From: Duganella sp. 1411
GTDB taxonomy: Bacteria > Pseudomonadota > Gammaproteobacteria > Burkholderiales > Burkholderiaceae_D
DNA length: 64,000 bases
NCBI RefSeq assembly: GCF_017833525.1
Contig: NZ_JAFICD010000001.1
Coordinates: forward strand, 868,001 to 932,000
Direction: 5' to 3'
Positions 7,481 to 15,277 of this stretch are shown piece after piece. The notes under the pieces are model-generated. The model did no database searches. It was not told the origin of the DNA and saw only the letters and a list, made by a program, of their open reading frames with translations. The number at the start of each line of letters is the position of its first letter. The first letter of the stretch is position 1. Made by a program: the position numbers and the translations under genes.

Positions 7481-8761
7481 ATGAAACGTGATATCGACAT
7501 CATCCGCCAGTTGGACGACACCGAGGATGCCATCAAGCGCGCCCGGCTGCGCACCATGCAGGCCGTCGCGCTGGGTTTGCTGGTGCTGGCCGCCCTGCTG
7601 TTCGCGCTGGCGCGCTGGCAACACGGCGGCCATCCGGCCTGGGGCTATCTGGAGGCGTTCTCCGAGGCGGCCATGGTCGGCGCCATCGCCGACTGGTTCG
7701 CCGTCACGGCCCTGTTCCGCCACCCGCTGGGCATACCGCTGTGGCACACGGCCATCATTCCCAACAGCAAGGACAGCATCGGCAAAAGCCTGGGCAATTT
7801 TGTCGAGAACCACTTCATCACCGAGGAAGGCATCGCGCTGCGCATCCGCCAGATCGACATCGCCGGCCGCGCCGGACTATATATGCAGAATCACGCCGCG
7901 CAGCTCAGCGGCTGGGTCGGGCCGGCGCTGGAAAAACTGATGCAGATGGCCGACCACGACAAGATCCGCCGCATGTTGCGCGAGCTCGCCACACGGGAAC
8001 TAGCGCGCGTCGACCTGTCCGCGCTGGCCGGCGATTGCGTCGAAGCGCTGGTCGCCGAAGACCTGCCGCAAGAATGGCTGGAGGCCGCCCTCGACCAGCT
8101 CGTCGTCTACCTGGTGGAGCCGGCCAACCACCCGGCCATCGAGACGATGGTGCAAAGCGCCGTCAACACGGAAAGCTCGGTGCTGAAATACGCGCTGCAC
8201 AAGGCCATGCCCAGGATAATCCGCTCTACGGCCGAGAAAGTGGCGCAGATGCGGCTGGACCGCTCGCACGAGCTGCGCCAGCGGCTGGGCACGTGGATCG
8301 CCAACAGCGCGCTGCGGCTCAAGGGCGACCCGGCGTGGCAGGACGCGATCGGCCGCTATCAGCAACAGGCGCTGGCCAGCGACACCGTGCGTGACATGCT
8401 CGACGGCATCTGGGACACCTTGCGCGCGCGGCTGCTGGCCGACCTGCGCAGCGAGACGCCGAGCGTCCCGGCCGGCGCCCGGCGGCTGGTGGAGAACGCC
8501 GGCAAGCTGCTGACCGACAATCCGGCCGTGCGCGACAGCCTGAACCGGTCGATCGAGGCCGGCAGCGCGCAGCTGGTCAAGAAGTATCGCGGCGAGGTCG
8601 GCCTGTTCATCGAGGCGCAGCTCGCCACCTGGACCAAGGAGCAGATGAGCGAGCGCATCGAGCTATCGATCGGGCGCGACCTGCAATTCATTCGCATCAA
8701 CGGCACGCTGGTCGGCGGACTGGTGGGCGTGGTGATCCATTTCATCGTGGGCCTCTTTTGA
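7481..8761 (+). CDS. DUF445 membrane protein (YjiN-like)
   Basis: A 426-residue protein, the same length as E. coli YjiN, of the DUF445 family. An N-terminal helix (VALGLLVLAALLFALARW) precedes the family signature EAAMVGAIADWFAVTALFRHPLGIPLWHTAIIP (about residues 60-95), a long helical body and a second hydrophobic helix at the very C-terminus (LVGGLVGVVIHFIVGLF). Both ends are probably membrane-anchored. The ATG at 7481 fits the family; an upstream in-frame extension looks non-coding. The molecular role of DUF445 is not known. Confidence 0.85.
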   Translation: MKRDIDIIRQLDDTEDAIKRARLRTMQAVALGLLVLAALLFALARWQHGGHPAWGYLEAFSEAAMVGAIADWFAVTALFRHPLGIPLWHTAIIPNSKDSIGKSLGNFVENHFITEEGIALRIRQIDIAGRAGLYMQNHAAQLSGWVGPALEKLMQMADHDKIRRMLRELATRELARVDLSALAGDCVEALVAEDLPQEWLEAALDQLVVYLVEPANHPAIETMVQSAVNTESSVLKYALHKAMPRIIRSTAEKVAQMRLDRSHELRQRLGTWIANSALRLKGDPAWQDAIGRYQQQALASDTVRDMLDGIWDTLRARLLADLRSETPSVPAGARRLVENAGKLLTDNPAVRDSLNRSIEAGSAQLVKKYRGEVGLFIEAQLATWTKEQMSERIELSIGRDLQFIRINGTLVGGLVGVVIHFIVGLF

Positions 8762-8827
8762 GCGGCTCTTGTCAAACCCCGATGAAAAGTGCATCCTGAC
8801 GCAATATAAAATTCTTCGCAGGAAACA

Positions 8828-8922
8828 CGTAGGGCGGATTAGCGCAGCGTAATCCGCCATGGCCGCTCCGTCGGCGGCTCATCGATGGCCGATTACGGCG
8901 TTCCGCCTAATCCGCCCTACGT
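8828..8922. repeat. Dispersed palindromic repeat, copy B
   Basis: A full copy of the 95-bp element, with arms at 8828-8860 and 8885-8922. It fills the gap between the DUF445 gene and the ROK kinase and ends only 11 bp before the kinase ATG. Its right arm is open in the kinase frame and would add a false MADYGVPPNPPYV leader if the upstream ATG were used. Confidence 0.85.
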
Positions 8923-8932
8923 GGCACAACTC

Positions 8933-9856
8933 ATGATCACATGCTTTGACATCGGTGGCAGCGCCATCAAATCCGCCGGCGCCGACGCCGACGGCCACAT
9001 CGGCGCGGCCCGCCGCGTGCCCACGCCCGCCGCCGACTTCGGCGCCTTTACCGCCGCCATGCGGGAGCTGATCGCCGCCGGCGGCCCGTCGCGCGGCGTG
9101 GCGATCTCGATCGCCGGCGTCATCGACCCCGCCGACGGCCGCATCAAATGCGCCAACATTCCCTGCATCGACGGCCGCGCGCTGGCCGCCGACCTCGCCG
9201 CCGAACTGAAGCTGCCGGTCTGGATCGCCAACGACGCCGACTGCTTCGCGCTGGCCGAGGCCCATGCCGGGGCCGGGCGCGGCCACGCCAACGTGTTCGG
9301 GCTGATACTGGGCACCGGCGTCGGTGGCGGGCTGGTCATCGACGGCCGCCTGATCGGCGGCCCCGGCGGCTTCGCCGGCGAATGGGGCCACGGCCCGGTC
9401 GCCGCCCACTTCGCCGGCACGCCGCCGCAAGCGATACCGCGCTTCGCCTGCGGCTGCGGCCAGACCGGCTGCCTGGACGCGGTCGGCGGCGCGCGCGGGC
9501 TCGAACGCCTGCACGCCGCGCTCCATCCCGGCGCCGCGCCGCTCGACAGCCGCCAAATCATCGACGCCTGGCAGGACGGCGACATCGACGCCGCGCGCAC
9601 CATCGACTGCTATATCGACATCCTGGCCGGCCCGCTGGCGATGCTGGTCAACACCATCGGTGCGTCCGTGCTGCCGGTGGGCGGCGGCCTGTCCAACAGC
9701 GCGCCGCTGATCGCCATGCTCGATGACGCGGTGCGCGCGCGCATCCTGCGCAAGACCGCGGCCGCCATCATCGTGCCCGGCCAGTCCGGCGCCGAGGCGG
9801 GACTGATCGGCGCCGCCTGGCTGGGATTGGCCGAACTGGCAAAGATCGCGCCATGA
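8933..9856 (+). CDS. ROK-family sugar kinase (probable N-acetylglucosamine kinase)
   Basis: A cytosolic ATP-dependent sugar kinase of 307 residues. It begins with the phosphate-1 motif FDIGGSAIKSAG; ILGTGVGGGLVIDG and EWGHGP are the ROK core, and CGCGQTGCLDAVGG is the zinc-binding CxCGxxGCxE-type motif of ROK kinases. The start at 8933 is chosen because the 16 codons upstream fall inside a dispersed repeat. It overlaps cutC by ATGA and heads an operon with an amino-acid-type importer and a glycosylasparaginase. The natural substrate is therefore probably GlcNAc released from glycoasparagine. Glucose or N-acetylmannosamine remain possible, as ROK specificity cannot be read from motifs. Confidence 0.85.
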   Translation: MITCFDIGGSAIKSAGADADGHIGAARRVPTPAADFGAFTAAMRELIAAGGPSRGVAISIAGVIDPADGRIKCANIPCIDGRALAADLAAELKLPVWIANDADCFALAEAHAGAGRGHANVFGLILGTGVGGGLVIDGRLIGGPGGFAGEWGHGPVAAHFAGTPPQAIPRFACGCGQTGCLDAVGGARGLERLHAALHPGAAPLDSRQIIDAWQDGDIDAARTIDCYIDILAGPLAMLVNTIGASVLPVGGGLSNSAPLIAMLDDAVRARILRKTAAAIIVPGQSGAEAGLIGAAWLGLAELAKIAP

Positions 9857-10605
9857 ATGGCGCCAACGACCTCACGCTGGAAGTCTGCGTCGACAATGTC
9901 GAAGGCCTGTCGGCGGCCATCGCCGGCGGCGCCGACCGCATCGAGCTATGCGGCGCGCTGGAGGTCGGCGGCCTGACGCCGACTTCGGGCCTGCTGCGCG
10001 TGGCGGCGGCCAGCCCGCTGCCGGTGGTGGCGATGATCCGTCCGCGCGGCGGCGACTTCTGTTACGACGCCGTCGAAATCCAGCTGATGCTCAACGAAAT
10101 CGACACCGTCGCCGCGACCGGGCTGCAAGGCGTGGTGCTGGGCGCCTCGCTGCCCAACGGCGAGCTGGATCACAAGACGCTGGAGCGGCTGCTGCGGCGC
10201 GCGCGCGACCACGGCCTGGAAAGCACGCTGCACCGGGCCATCGACTTGTGCCCCGACCTGGGCCAGGCGACCAGGCTCGCCGTCGATTTGGGTTTCGCGC
10301 GCATCCTCACCTCCGGCGGCGCGCGCGCGGCGCTGGAGGGCCTGGGCGGCTTGCAGCGCTGTTTCGACGCCGCCGGCGACCGCATCACCATCATGCCCGG
10401 CGCCGGCATCCACGCCGGCAATGTCGGGCGGCTGCTGGAAAAGCTGCCGGTGCGGGAAGTGCACGCCTCCTGCTCGGAGCCGGTGGCGGCCAGCACACCG
10501 CCGGTGCTGGCGTTCGGCTTCGACGCCGGCGGACGGCGGCAAACCAGCACCGCCAGGGTCGCAGCGCTAAAAGCCGCGCTCCGCCCGACATCATCAACCC
10601 CTTGA
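9853..10605 (+). CDS. cutC: CutC family TIM-barrel protein
   Basis: A 250-residue CutC protein. Family signatures are LEVCVDNVEGLSAAIAGGAD and RIELCGALEVGGLTPTSGLL at the N-terminus, then VVAMIRPRGGDFCY, TLHRAIDLCPD, ILTSGGARAALEG and IMPGAGIHAGNV. CutC was named from a copper-tolerance phenotype in E. coli, but its biochemical activity is unsettled. Here it is translationally coupled to a ROK kinase (ATGA overlap) and sits upstream of a glycosylasparaginase with its importer, with no copper gene nearby. That context suggests a role in amino-sugar or glycoconjugate metabolism rather than copper handling; this is inference. Confidence 0.9.
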   Translation: MNGANDLTLEVCVDNVEGLSAAIAGGADRIELCGALEVGGLTPTSGLLRVAAASPLPVVAMIRPRGGDFCYDAVEIQLMLNEIDTVAATGLQGVVLGASLPNGELDHKTLERLLRRARDHGLESTLHRAIDLCPDLGQATRLAVDLGFARILTSGGARAALEGLGGLQRCFDAAGDRITIMPGAGIHAGNVGRLLEKLPVREVHASCSEPVAASTPPVLAFGFDAGGRRQTSTARVAALKAALRPTSSTP

Positions 10606-10680
10606 AAGCGTATTCACTTTGTGTGACACTCACCGCTATCGATTTGAAAACCATTTCGCTATCAGGTTGGAGCTCGCCGC

Positions 10681-11352
10681 TTGACGTTCGACCCCACGCT
10701 CCTCGCGCCCTATCTCCCCGACCTCGCGGCCGGCGCTCGTCTGACGGCGCTCGCCTGCGCGCTCTCGCTGGCCGGCGGACTGGCGCTGGGCGTGATCGTC
10801 GCCCTGCTGCGCGCTTCGGCCGCGCCGCTGGCGCGCCGGCTGGCCGGCATATACGTCGACATCTTCCGCAACGTCCCCTTCATCGTCCAGCTGTTCTTCC
10901 TGTTCTACGGCCTGCCGGAAATCGGCATTGAGCTCGACGCCTTCAGCACCGGCGTGCTGGCGCTGTCGCTGGCCGGCGGCGCCTTCACGTCGGACGCGGT
11001 CCGCGCCGGCATCCTGGCGATCGATCCGGGCGTGATCGAGGCGGCCCAGGTCAGCGGCCTGTCTCGCCGCGTCATCTACCAAAAGATCGTGCTGCCGATC
11101 GCCCTGCGCACCTCGGTGCGCCCGCTCGGCTCCGTGTTCGTCAACCTGATTCTGACCTCCTCCATCCTGTCCGCCATCACCCTCAACGAGGTCACCGGGG
11201 CCGCCAAGATCGTTGCCGCCGACACCTTCGCGCCGTTCGAGGTCTACGCCCTGCTGCTGCTTGCCTACGTCAGCCTGACCTACCTGGTCTCGCTGACGGC
11301 CGGCGCCCTGCACCGCCATCTGAACCGCGACCGCGCGCTGGGCGCCCGCTGA
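10681..11352 (+). CDS. Polar amino acid-type ABC transporter permease 1
   Basis: An inner-membrane permease of the HisM/GlnP type, 223 residues, with about five helices and the EAA cytoplasmic loop (EAAQVSGLSRRVIYQKIVLPIALR), which docks on the ATPase. A TTG start is used because no ATG or GTG gives a family-like N-terminus; GGTTGGAG lies upstream. It is followed by the second permease with a one-base overlap (TGATG). The 75 bp between cutC and this gene hold no evident terminator, so one operon is likely. Confidence 0.87.
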   Translation: MTFDPTLLAPYLPDLAAGARLTALACALSLAGGLALGVIVALLRASAAPLARRLAGIYVDIFRNVPFIVQLFFLFYGLPEIGIELDAFSTGVLALSLAGGAFTSDAVRAGILAIDPGVIEAAQVSGLSRRVIYQKIVLPIALRTSVRPLGSVFVNLILTSSILSAITLNEVTGAAKIVAADTFAPFEVYALLLLAYVSLTYLVSLTAGALHRHLNRDRALGAR

Positions 11353-12023
11353 TGCGCTACACCGATTTCACCGCCCACGACCTGCTGCTGTTGCTGCAGG
11401 GCGCGGGCGTCTCGGTGGCGCTGTTCGCCGCCACCACCGCCATCGGATTGCTGATCGGCCTCGCCTGGGCGGTGCTGCGCTACTACCGCGCGCCGCTGCT
11501 GGCGCCATTTTTCGCCGCCGTCGCCGAACTGCTGAAAAATTCACCGGTGCTGGTGCAGCTGTTCCTGGTGTTTTTCGGCCTGCCGGTGCTGCTGGAGACG
11601 GATGTCACGCCGGTGCAGGCGGCCGTCATCACTTTGTCCGGCAACACCGCCGCCTTTATCTACGTGATCGCCGTCTCCGCGATCGAGTCGATCGGCCGCG
11701 AACAGCTCGAAACCGCGCGCGTTTTCGGCTTGAGCCGCTGGCAAATCCTGCGCAGGATCGTCGCCCCGCAGGCGGCCGTCTTCGCACTCGGACCGCTGAC
11801 CGGACTGCTGATCAACCAACTGCAGGTGACGTCGCTGATCTCGGTGATCGGCGTGCTCGATCTGACCAAGGTCGGCGCCATCCTGAACCTGCGCACGCTC
11901 AAGCCGTTCATCGTCTGGACGGTGGTCGGCCTGCTGTACTACCTGATGGCCAAGCTGATCGCCACCACCTGCGCGCGGCTGGAAACGCGTCTGCGCGCCC
12001 ACAGTCAATGGAAAGGCCTGTAG
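11352..12023 (+). CDS. Polar amino acid-type ABC transporter permease 2
   Basis: The partner permease, also 223 residues, with the same fold. Its EAA loop reads LETARVFGLSRWQILRRIVAPQA. Early residues FAATTAIGLLIGLAWAVLRYYR are helix 1, and LLKNSPVLVQLFLVFFGLP is the conserved stretch of the family. The two permeases would form a heterodimer. The ATPase gene starts 1 bp after its stop codon. Confidence 0.88.
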   Translation: MRYTDFTAHDLLLLLQGAGVSVALFAATTAIGLLIGLAWAVLRYYRAPLLAPFFAAVAELLKNSPVLVQLFLVFFGLPVLLETDVTPVQAAVITLSGNTAAFIYVIAVSAIESIGREQLETARVFGLSRWQILRRIVAPQAAVFALGPLTGLLINQLQVTSLISVIGVLDLTKVGAILNLRTLKPFIVWTVVGLLYYLMAKLIATTCARLETRLRAHSQWKGL

Positions 12024-12024
12024 C

Positions 12025-12765
12025 ATGATTCAGATCGATGGCGTCGGCAAAAGCTTCGGCCAGACCAGGGTGCTCGACGGGATAGACTTGCGCGTCGCGC
12101 CGGGTGAAGTGGTCTCCATCCTGGGCGCCAGCGGTTCGGGCAAATCCACGCTGATCCGCTGTATCAACGGACTGGAAAAGCTGGACAAGGGAAGCATCTC
12201 CATCGACGGCTTCCGCGTCGACGATCCCAAACAACTGAGGCAAGCGCGGCTCCGCTCCGGCACCGTGTTCCAGCTGTTCCACCTGTACCCCCACATGACG
12301 GCGCTGCAAAACATCACGCTGGCGCCGATCGAGGTGCTCAAGGTGCCGCGCCGCGAGGCGGAAGACGCCGGCCGCGAGCTGCTTGCCTCCGTCGGCCTGT
12401 CCGAACGCGCCGGCGCCTATCCGGCGCAACTGTCCGGCGGCCAGCGCCAGCGCGTCGGCATCTGCCGCGCGCTGGCCATGAAGCCGCGCTACCTGCTGCT
12501 CGACGAAGTCACCAGCGCGCTCGATCCCGAGATGACGGCCGAGGTGCTGGACATCCTCGCCAAACTGGCCGCCGCCGGCACCACGATGCTGTTCGTCACC
12601 CACGAAATCGACTTCGCGCGCCAGATCTCCAGCCGCGTCGTCTTCCTCGAACAAGGCAGGCTGCTGGCCGACCTCCCGACCGCGGAATTCTTCGCCGCCG
12701 ACGGTGGCCTGGCGCATTCGCGCATCGCCCAATTCCTCTCCAAAATGAAGAAAGACCATCCATGA
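12025..12765 (+). CDS. ABC transporter ATPase, GlnQ type
   Basis: The nucleotide-binding subunit, 246 residues. Walker A is GASGSGKST, the Q-loop region VFQLFHLYPHMTALQNI, the signature LSGGQRQRVGICRALAM, Walker B YLLLDEVTSALDPE, and the switch histidine is in FVTHEIDFARQI. It belongs to the polar amino acid group by its short length and PHMTALQNI sequence. It overlaps the glycosylasparaginase gene by ATGA, so production of importer and enzyme is tightly linked. Confidence 0.92.
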   Translation: MIQIDGVGKSFGQTRVLDGIDLRVAPGEVVSILGASGSGKSTLIRCINGLEKLDKGSISIDGFRVDDPKQLRQARLRSGTVFQLFHLYPHMTALQNITLAPIEVLKVPRREAEDAGRELLASVGLSERAGAYPAQLSGGQRQRVGICRALAMKPRYLLLDEVTSALDPEMTAEVLDILAKLAAAGTTMLFVTHEIDFARQISSRVVFLEQGRLLADLPTAEFFAADGGLAHSRIAQFLSKMKKDHP

Positions 12766-13682
12766 AAATGCTGCTTGCGAACGCCGAAGCCTGGCCCGGG
12801 TTCGACACCACCGTCGATCTGCTCAAACAGGGCGGCGCCGGTATCGACGCCATGGTCGAGGGTATCGGCAAGGTCGAACGCGAGGCCAAGGTGCGCAGCG
12901 TCGGCTACGGCGGCTGGCCCAATATGCTGGGCGAGATGGAATTCGACGCCGGCGTCATGGACGGCACCACGCGCGACGTCGGCGCGGTCGGCGCCGTGCC
13001 GGCCACGTTGCCGGTGTCCGCGCTGGCGCGCGAAGTGATGCGGCACCTGCCGCACGTGATGCTGACCGGGGCCGGTGCGCGCCGCTTCGCCACCGAGCGC
13101 GGATTCGCAGTCGACGACACGCTGCACCCGGACAGCCAGCGCGTATGGTGGGAACGGCTGCAAAAGGAGATGACGCCGGCGCAGCTGGCCGCCTTCCCGG
13201 ACATCCCGCTCGCCCCGCTCAGCAACACCATCACCGACCCGGAACGGGTGCGCGACACCACCGTCTTCCTCGCGCGCGACGCCTCGCAGGGGCTGGGCGT
13301 GGTCACGTCGACGTCGGGCTGGGCGTGGAAGTATCCGGGCCGGCTGGGCGACTCGCCGATCGTCGGCGCCGGCTTTTACGCCGACAGCCGCTACGGCGCC
13401 GCCGCCTGCACCCACACCGGCGAGATGACGATGCGCTGCGGGACCTCGCGCGCCATCGTGCTGGCGCTGCGGCTCGGGCACTCGCTCGACGATGCCGTCA
13501 AGCTGGCGGTGGAGGAGCTGGGGGAATTGAAGACCGGCTTCCTGGCGGGGGTGGTCATTCACGCGATGGACGCGGCGGGCAACCACAAGGTGGTCAACTT
13601 CCGCTGCGACGAGGAGATTCGTTACTGGTATTGGGACGAGCGCATGGCCGCGCCGGAATTACGCATCGCCAGCACTGTTTAA
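12762..13682 (+). CDS. N4-(beta-N-acetylglucosaminyl)-L-asparaginase (glycosylasparaginase)
   Basis: An Ntn hydrolase of 306 residues that should split GlcNAc-asparagine into aspartate and 1-amino-GlcNAc, which decays to GlcNAc and ammonia. The C-terminal half carries VTSTSGWAWKYPGRLGDSPI and VGAGFYADSRYGAAACTHTGEM, the core of the family. The self-cleavage site aligns to D165-T166, so the Thr nucleophile is kept, but the preceding residue is Arg where the best-studied enzymes have His (HDT). There is no signal peptide, so it works in the cytosol on imported substrate, fitting the linked ABC importer. An isoaspartyl peptidase activity is the main alternative. Confidence 0.88.
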   Translation: MKMLLANAEAWPGFDTTVDLLKQGGAGIDAMVEGIGKVEREAKVRSVGYGGWPNMLGEMEFDAGVMDGTTRDVGAVGAVPATLPVSALAREVMRHLPHVMLTGAGARRFATERGFAVDDTLHPDSQRVWWERLQKEMTPAQLAAFPDIPLAPLSNTITDPERVRDTTVFLARDASQGLGVVTSTSGWAWKYPGRLGDSPIVGAGFYADSRYGAAACTHTGEMTMRCGTSRAIVLALRLGHSLDDAVKLAVEELGELKTGFLAGVVIHAMDAAGNHKVVNFRCDEEIRYWYWDERMAAPELRIASTV

Positions 13683-13701
13683 ACTTTAAAAAGGGATCAC
13701 C

Positions 13702-14487
13702 ATGCCGCAATTGAAACGCATCGCCGCAGCCACCCTGGCCCTGTCATTGGTCATGATCGCAGGTTCCGCCAGCGCCGGCCGCATCGAAGAAATCAAGGCG
13801 CGCGGCTACGTGCGGATCGGCGTCTCGCTGGGCGGGGAGCCGGTCGGCTTCCGCAACGGTAAAAACGAGCCGGTCGGGTATGACGTCGATGTCGCCACCC
13901 AGCTCGCCGCCAAACTGGGCGTGCCGGCGCGCTTCTCCGACGTATCGGCCGACGCGCGCATCTCGATGCTGATGTCGAAGCAGCTCGATGTCGTGGTGGC
14001 CAATGTGTCGATCACGCCGCAGCGCTCGCGCGTGGTCGATTTCTCGAAGCCCTACAACGTCGCCGGGCTGCGCGTGATCGTGCAAAAAAGCGCCGGCATC
14101 AAGACGCTGGCCGATCTGAAAGGCAAACGCGTGGTGGTCGGGCGCGGCACCACGGCGGACGCGTTCCTGAAGCAGGCGTCGCCGCAGGCGGTGTTTGTCT
14201 ACACCGACAATTTCGCGCCGGACGGGGTGTTGATGCTAAAGCAAAAGCGCGCCGATGCGGGCATTGAGGATGCGTCGCTGCTCGACTACCTGGCTAGCAA
14301 GAACGAGCATCTGCAGGTGCTGCCCGGGATGTATGGCAACACGCCGATCGGCATCGCCGTCGCCAAGGGCGACCCGGAGCTGCTCAAGTTTGTGAACGGG
14401 TTCGTGGCCGATTACGTCAAAACCGGCGCCTACGCCGACAATTACCACAAGTGGTGGGGTGACAACAGCGTGCCGCCGGCCTTGTAA
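13702..14487 (+). CDS. ABC transporter periplasmic substrate-binding protein, family 3
   Basis: A 261-residue exported binding protein of the GlnH/HisJ type. The signal peptide (about 1-25) ends AGSASA. The mature part starts GRIEEIKARGYVRIGVS and shows GYDVDVATQLAAKLG and the hinge region VVDFSKPYNVAGLRV. AAGGGATCACC precedes the ATG. It is the last gene of the importer operon, and placing the binding protein last is common where extra copies are made. The ligand cannot be read from the sequence; the context favours an amino acid conjugate such as GlcNAc-Asn. Confidence 0.9.
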   Translation: MPQLKRIAAATLALSLVMIAGSASAGRIEEIKARGYVRIGVSLGGEPVGFRNGKNEPVGYDVDVATQLAAKLGVPARFSDVSADARISMLMSKQLDVVVANVSITPQRSRVVDFSKPYNVAGLRVIVQKSAGIKTLADLKGKRVVVGRGTTADAFLKQASPQAVFVYTDNFAPDGVLMLKQKRADAGIEDASLLDYLASKNEHLQVLPGMYGNTPIGIAVAKGDPELLKFVNGFVADYVKTGAYADNYHKWWGDNSVPPAL

Positions 14488-14519
14488 CCGCCCACAAACA
14501 GAAATGTATATCTAAACCA

Positions 14520-14590
14520 CGTAGGGCGGATTAGCGCAGCGTAATCCGCCATGCATGCGTCGCGGCGGCTCACGCAATGGCGGATTACCG
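14520..14590. repeat. Dispersed palindromic repeat, copy C (right arm shortened)
   Basis: The left arm (14520-14552) is intact. The right arm stops after about 14 bp (ATGGCGGATTACCG), so this copy is truncated. It lies just after the importer operon and before the flavin-reductase-like gene. Confidence 0.8.
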
Positions 14591-14682
14591 TGGAACAATG
14601 GAGAACATCGCGCACATGTGCCCTATCCCACAGACAATCCCCGGGACTATTCCTAACATTGCCGGCAGGAGTGTCGCCATCG

Positions 14683-15240
14683 ATGAAAAAGTATCACAAG
14701 GAACATTTCGATCCAGCCAATGTCCGGCGTCTGCTCGAGCCCGGCCCGGTCGTGCTCGTCAGCTCCGCGTTGAACGACCAAACCAACATCATGACCATGG
14801 GCTGGCACATGATGATCGGTTTCTCGCCCGCGCTGTTCGGCTGCTACATCGACGAAAGCAACCATAGTTACGACATGGTCACCGGCAGCAAGGAATGCGT
14901 GATCAACCTGCCCACCGCCGACCTGCTGGAACAGGTGATCGGCATCGGCAACTGCAGCGGCGCCGACACCGACAAGTTCAAACTGTTCAACCTGACCAAG
15001 GAATCCGCCACCGAAGTCCAGGCGCCGATGATCGCCGAATGCTACGCCAGTTTCGAATGCCGCCTGGCCAACGCCCACCCGAATCCCAACCACCCGCTGT
15101 TCGTCTGGCAGGTGGTGCGCGCGCACGTGGCCAAGTCCCCCAAGCTGCCCAAAACCCTGCACTACCGGGGCGACGGCGAATTCATGATCTCCGGTCGCGA
15201 GGTGAACACCCTGCGCCAGTTCCCCAACCAGACCCGGTGA
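14683..15240 (+). CDS. Flavin reductase-like (split-barrel FMN-binding) protein
   Basis: A 185-residue protein of the flavin reductase-like family. VLVSSALNDQTNIMTMGWHMMIGFSP is the typical N-terminal strand pair, and NHSYDMVTGSKECVINLP and GADTDKFKLFNLTKE are further family blocks. Such proteins bind FMN and often supply reduced flavin to oxygenases, or reduce flavin with NAD(P)H. The ATG at 14683 has GCAGGAG upstream; the reading frame upstream of it runs into a dispersed repeat and is not coding. It precedes an antiporter gene by 37 bp. The partner oxygenase is unknown. Confidence 0.83.
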   Translation: MKKYHKEHFDPANVRRLLEPGPVVLVSSALNDQTNIMTMGWHMMIGFSPALFGCYIDESNHSYDMVTGSKECVINLPTADLLEQVIGIGNCSGADTDKFKLFNLTKESATEVQAPMIAECYASFECRLANAHPNPNHPLFVWQVVRAHVAKSPKLPKTLHYRGDGEFMISGREVNTLRQFPNQTR

Positions 15241-15277
15241 AGACGCGCCACGGTTCGACCGCCACCAAGGAGACCGC

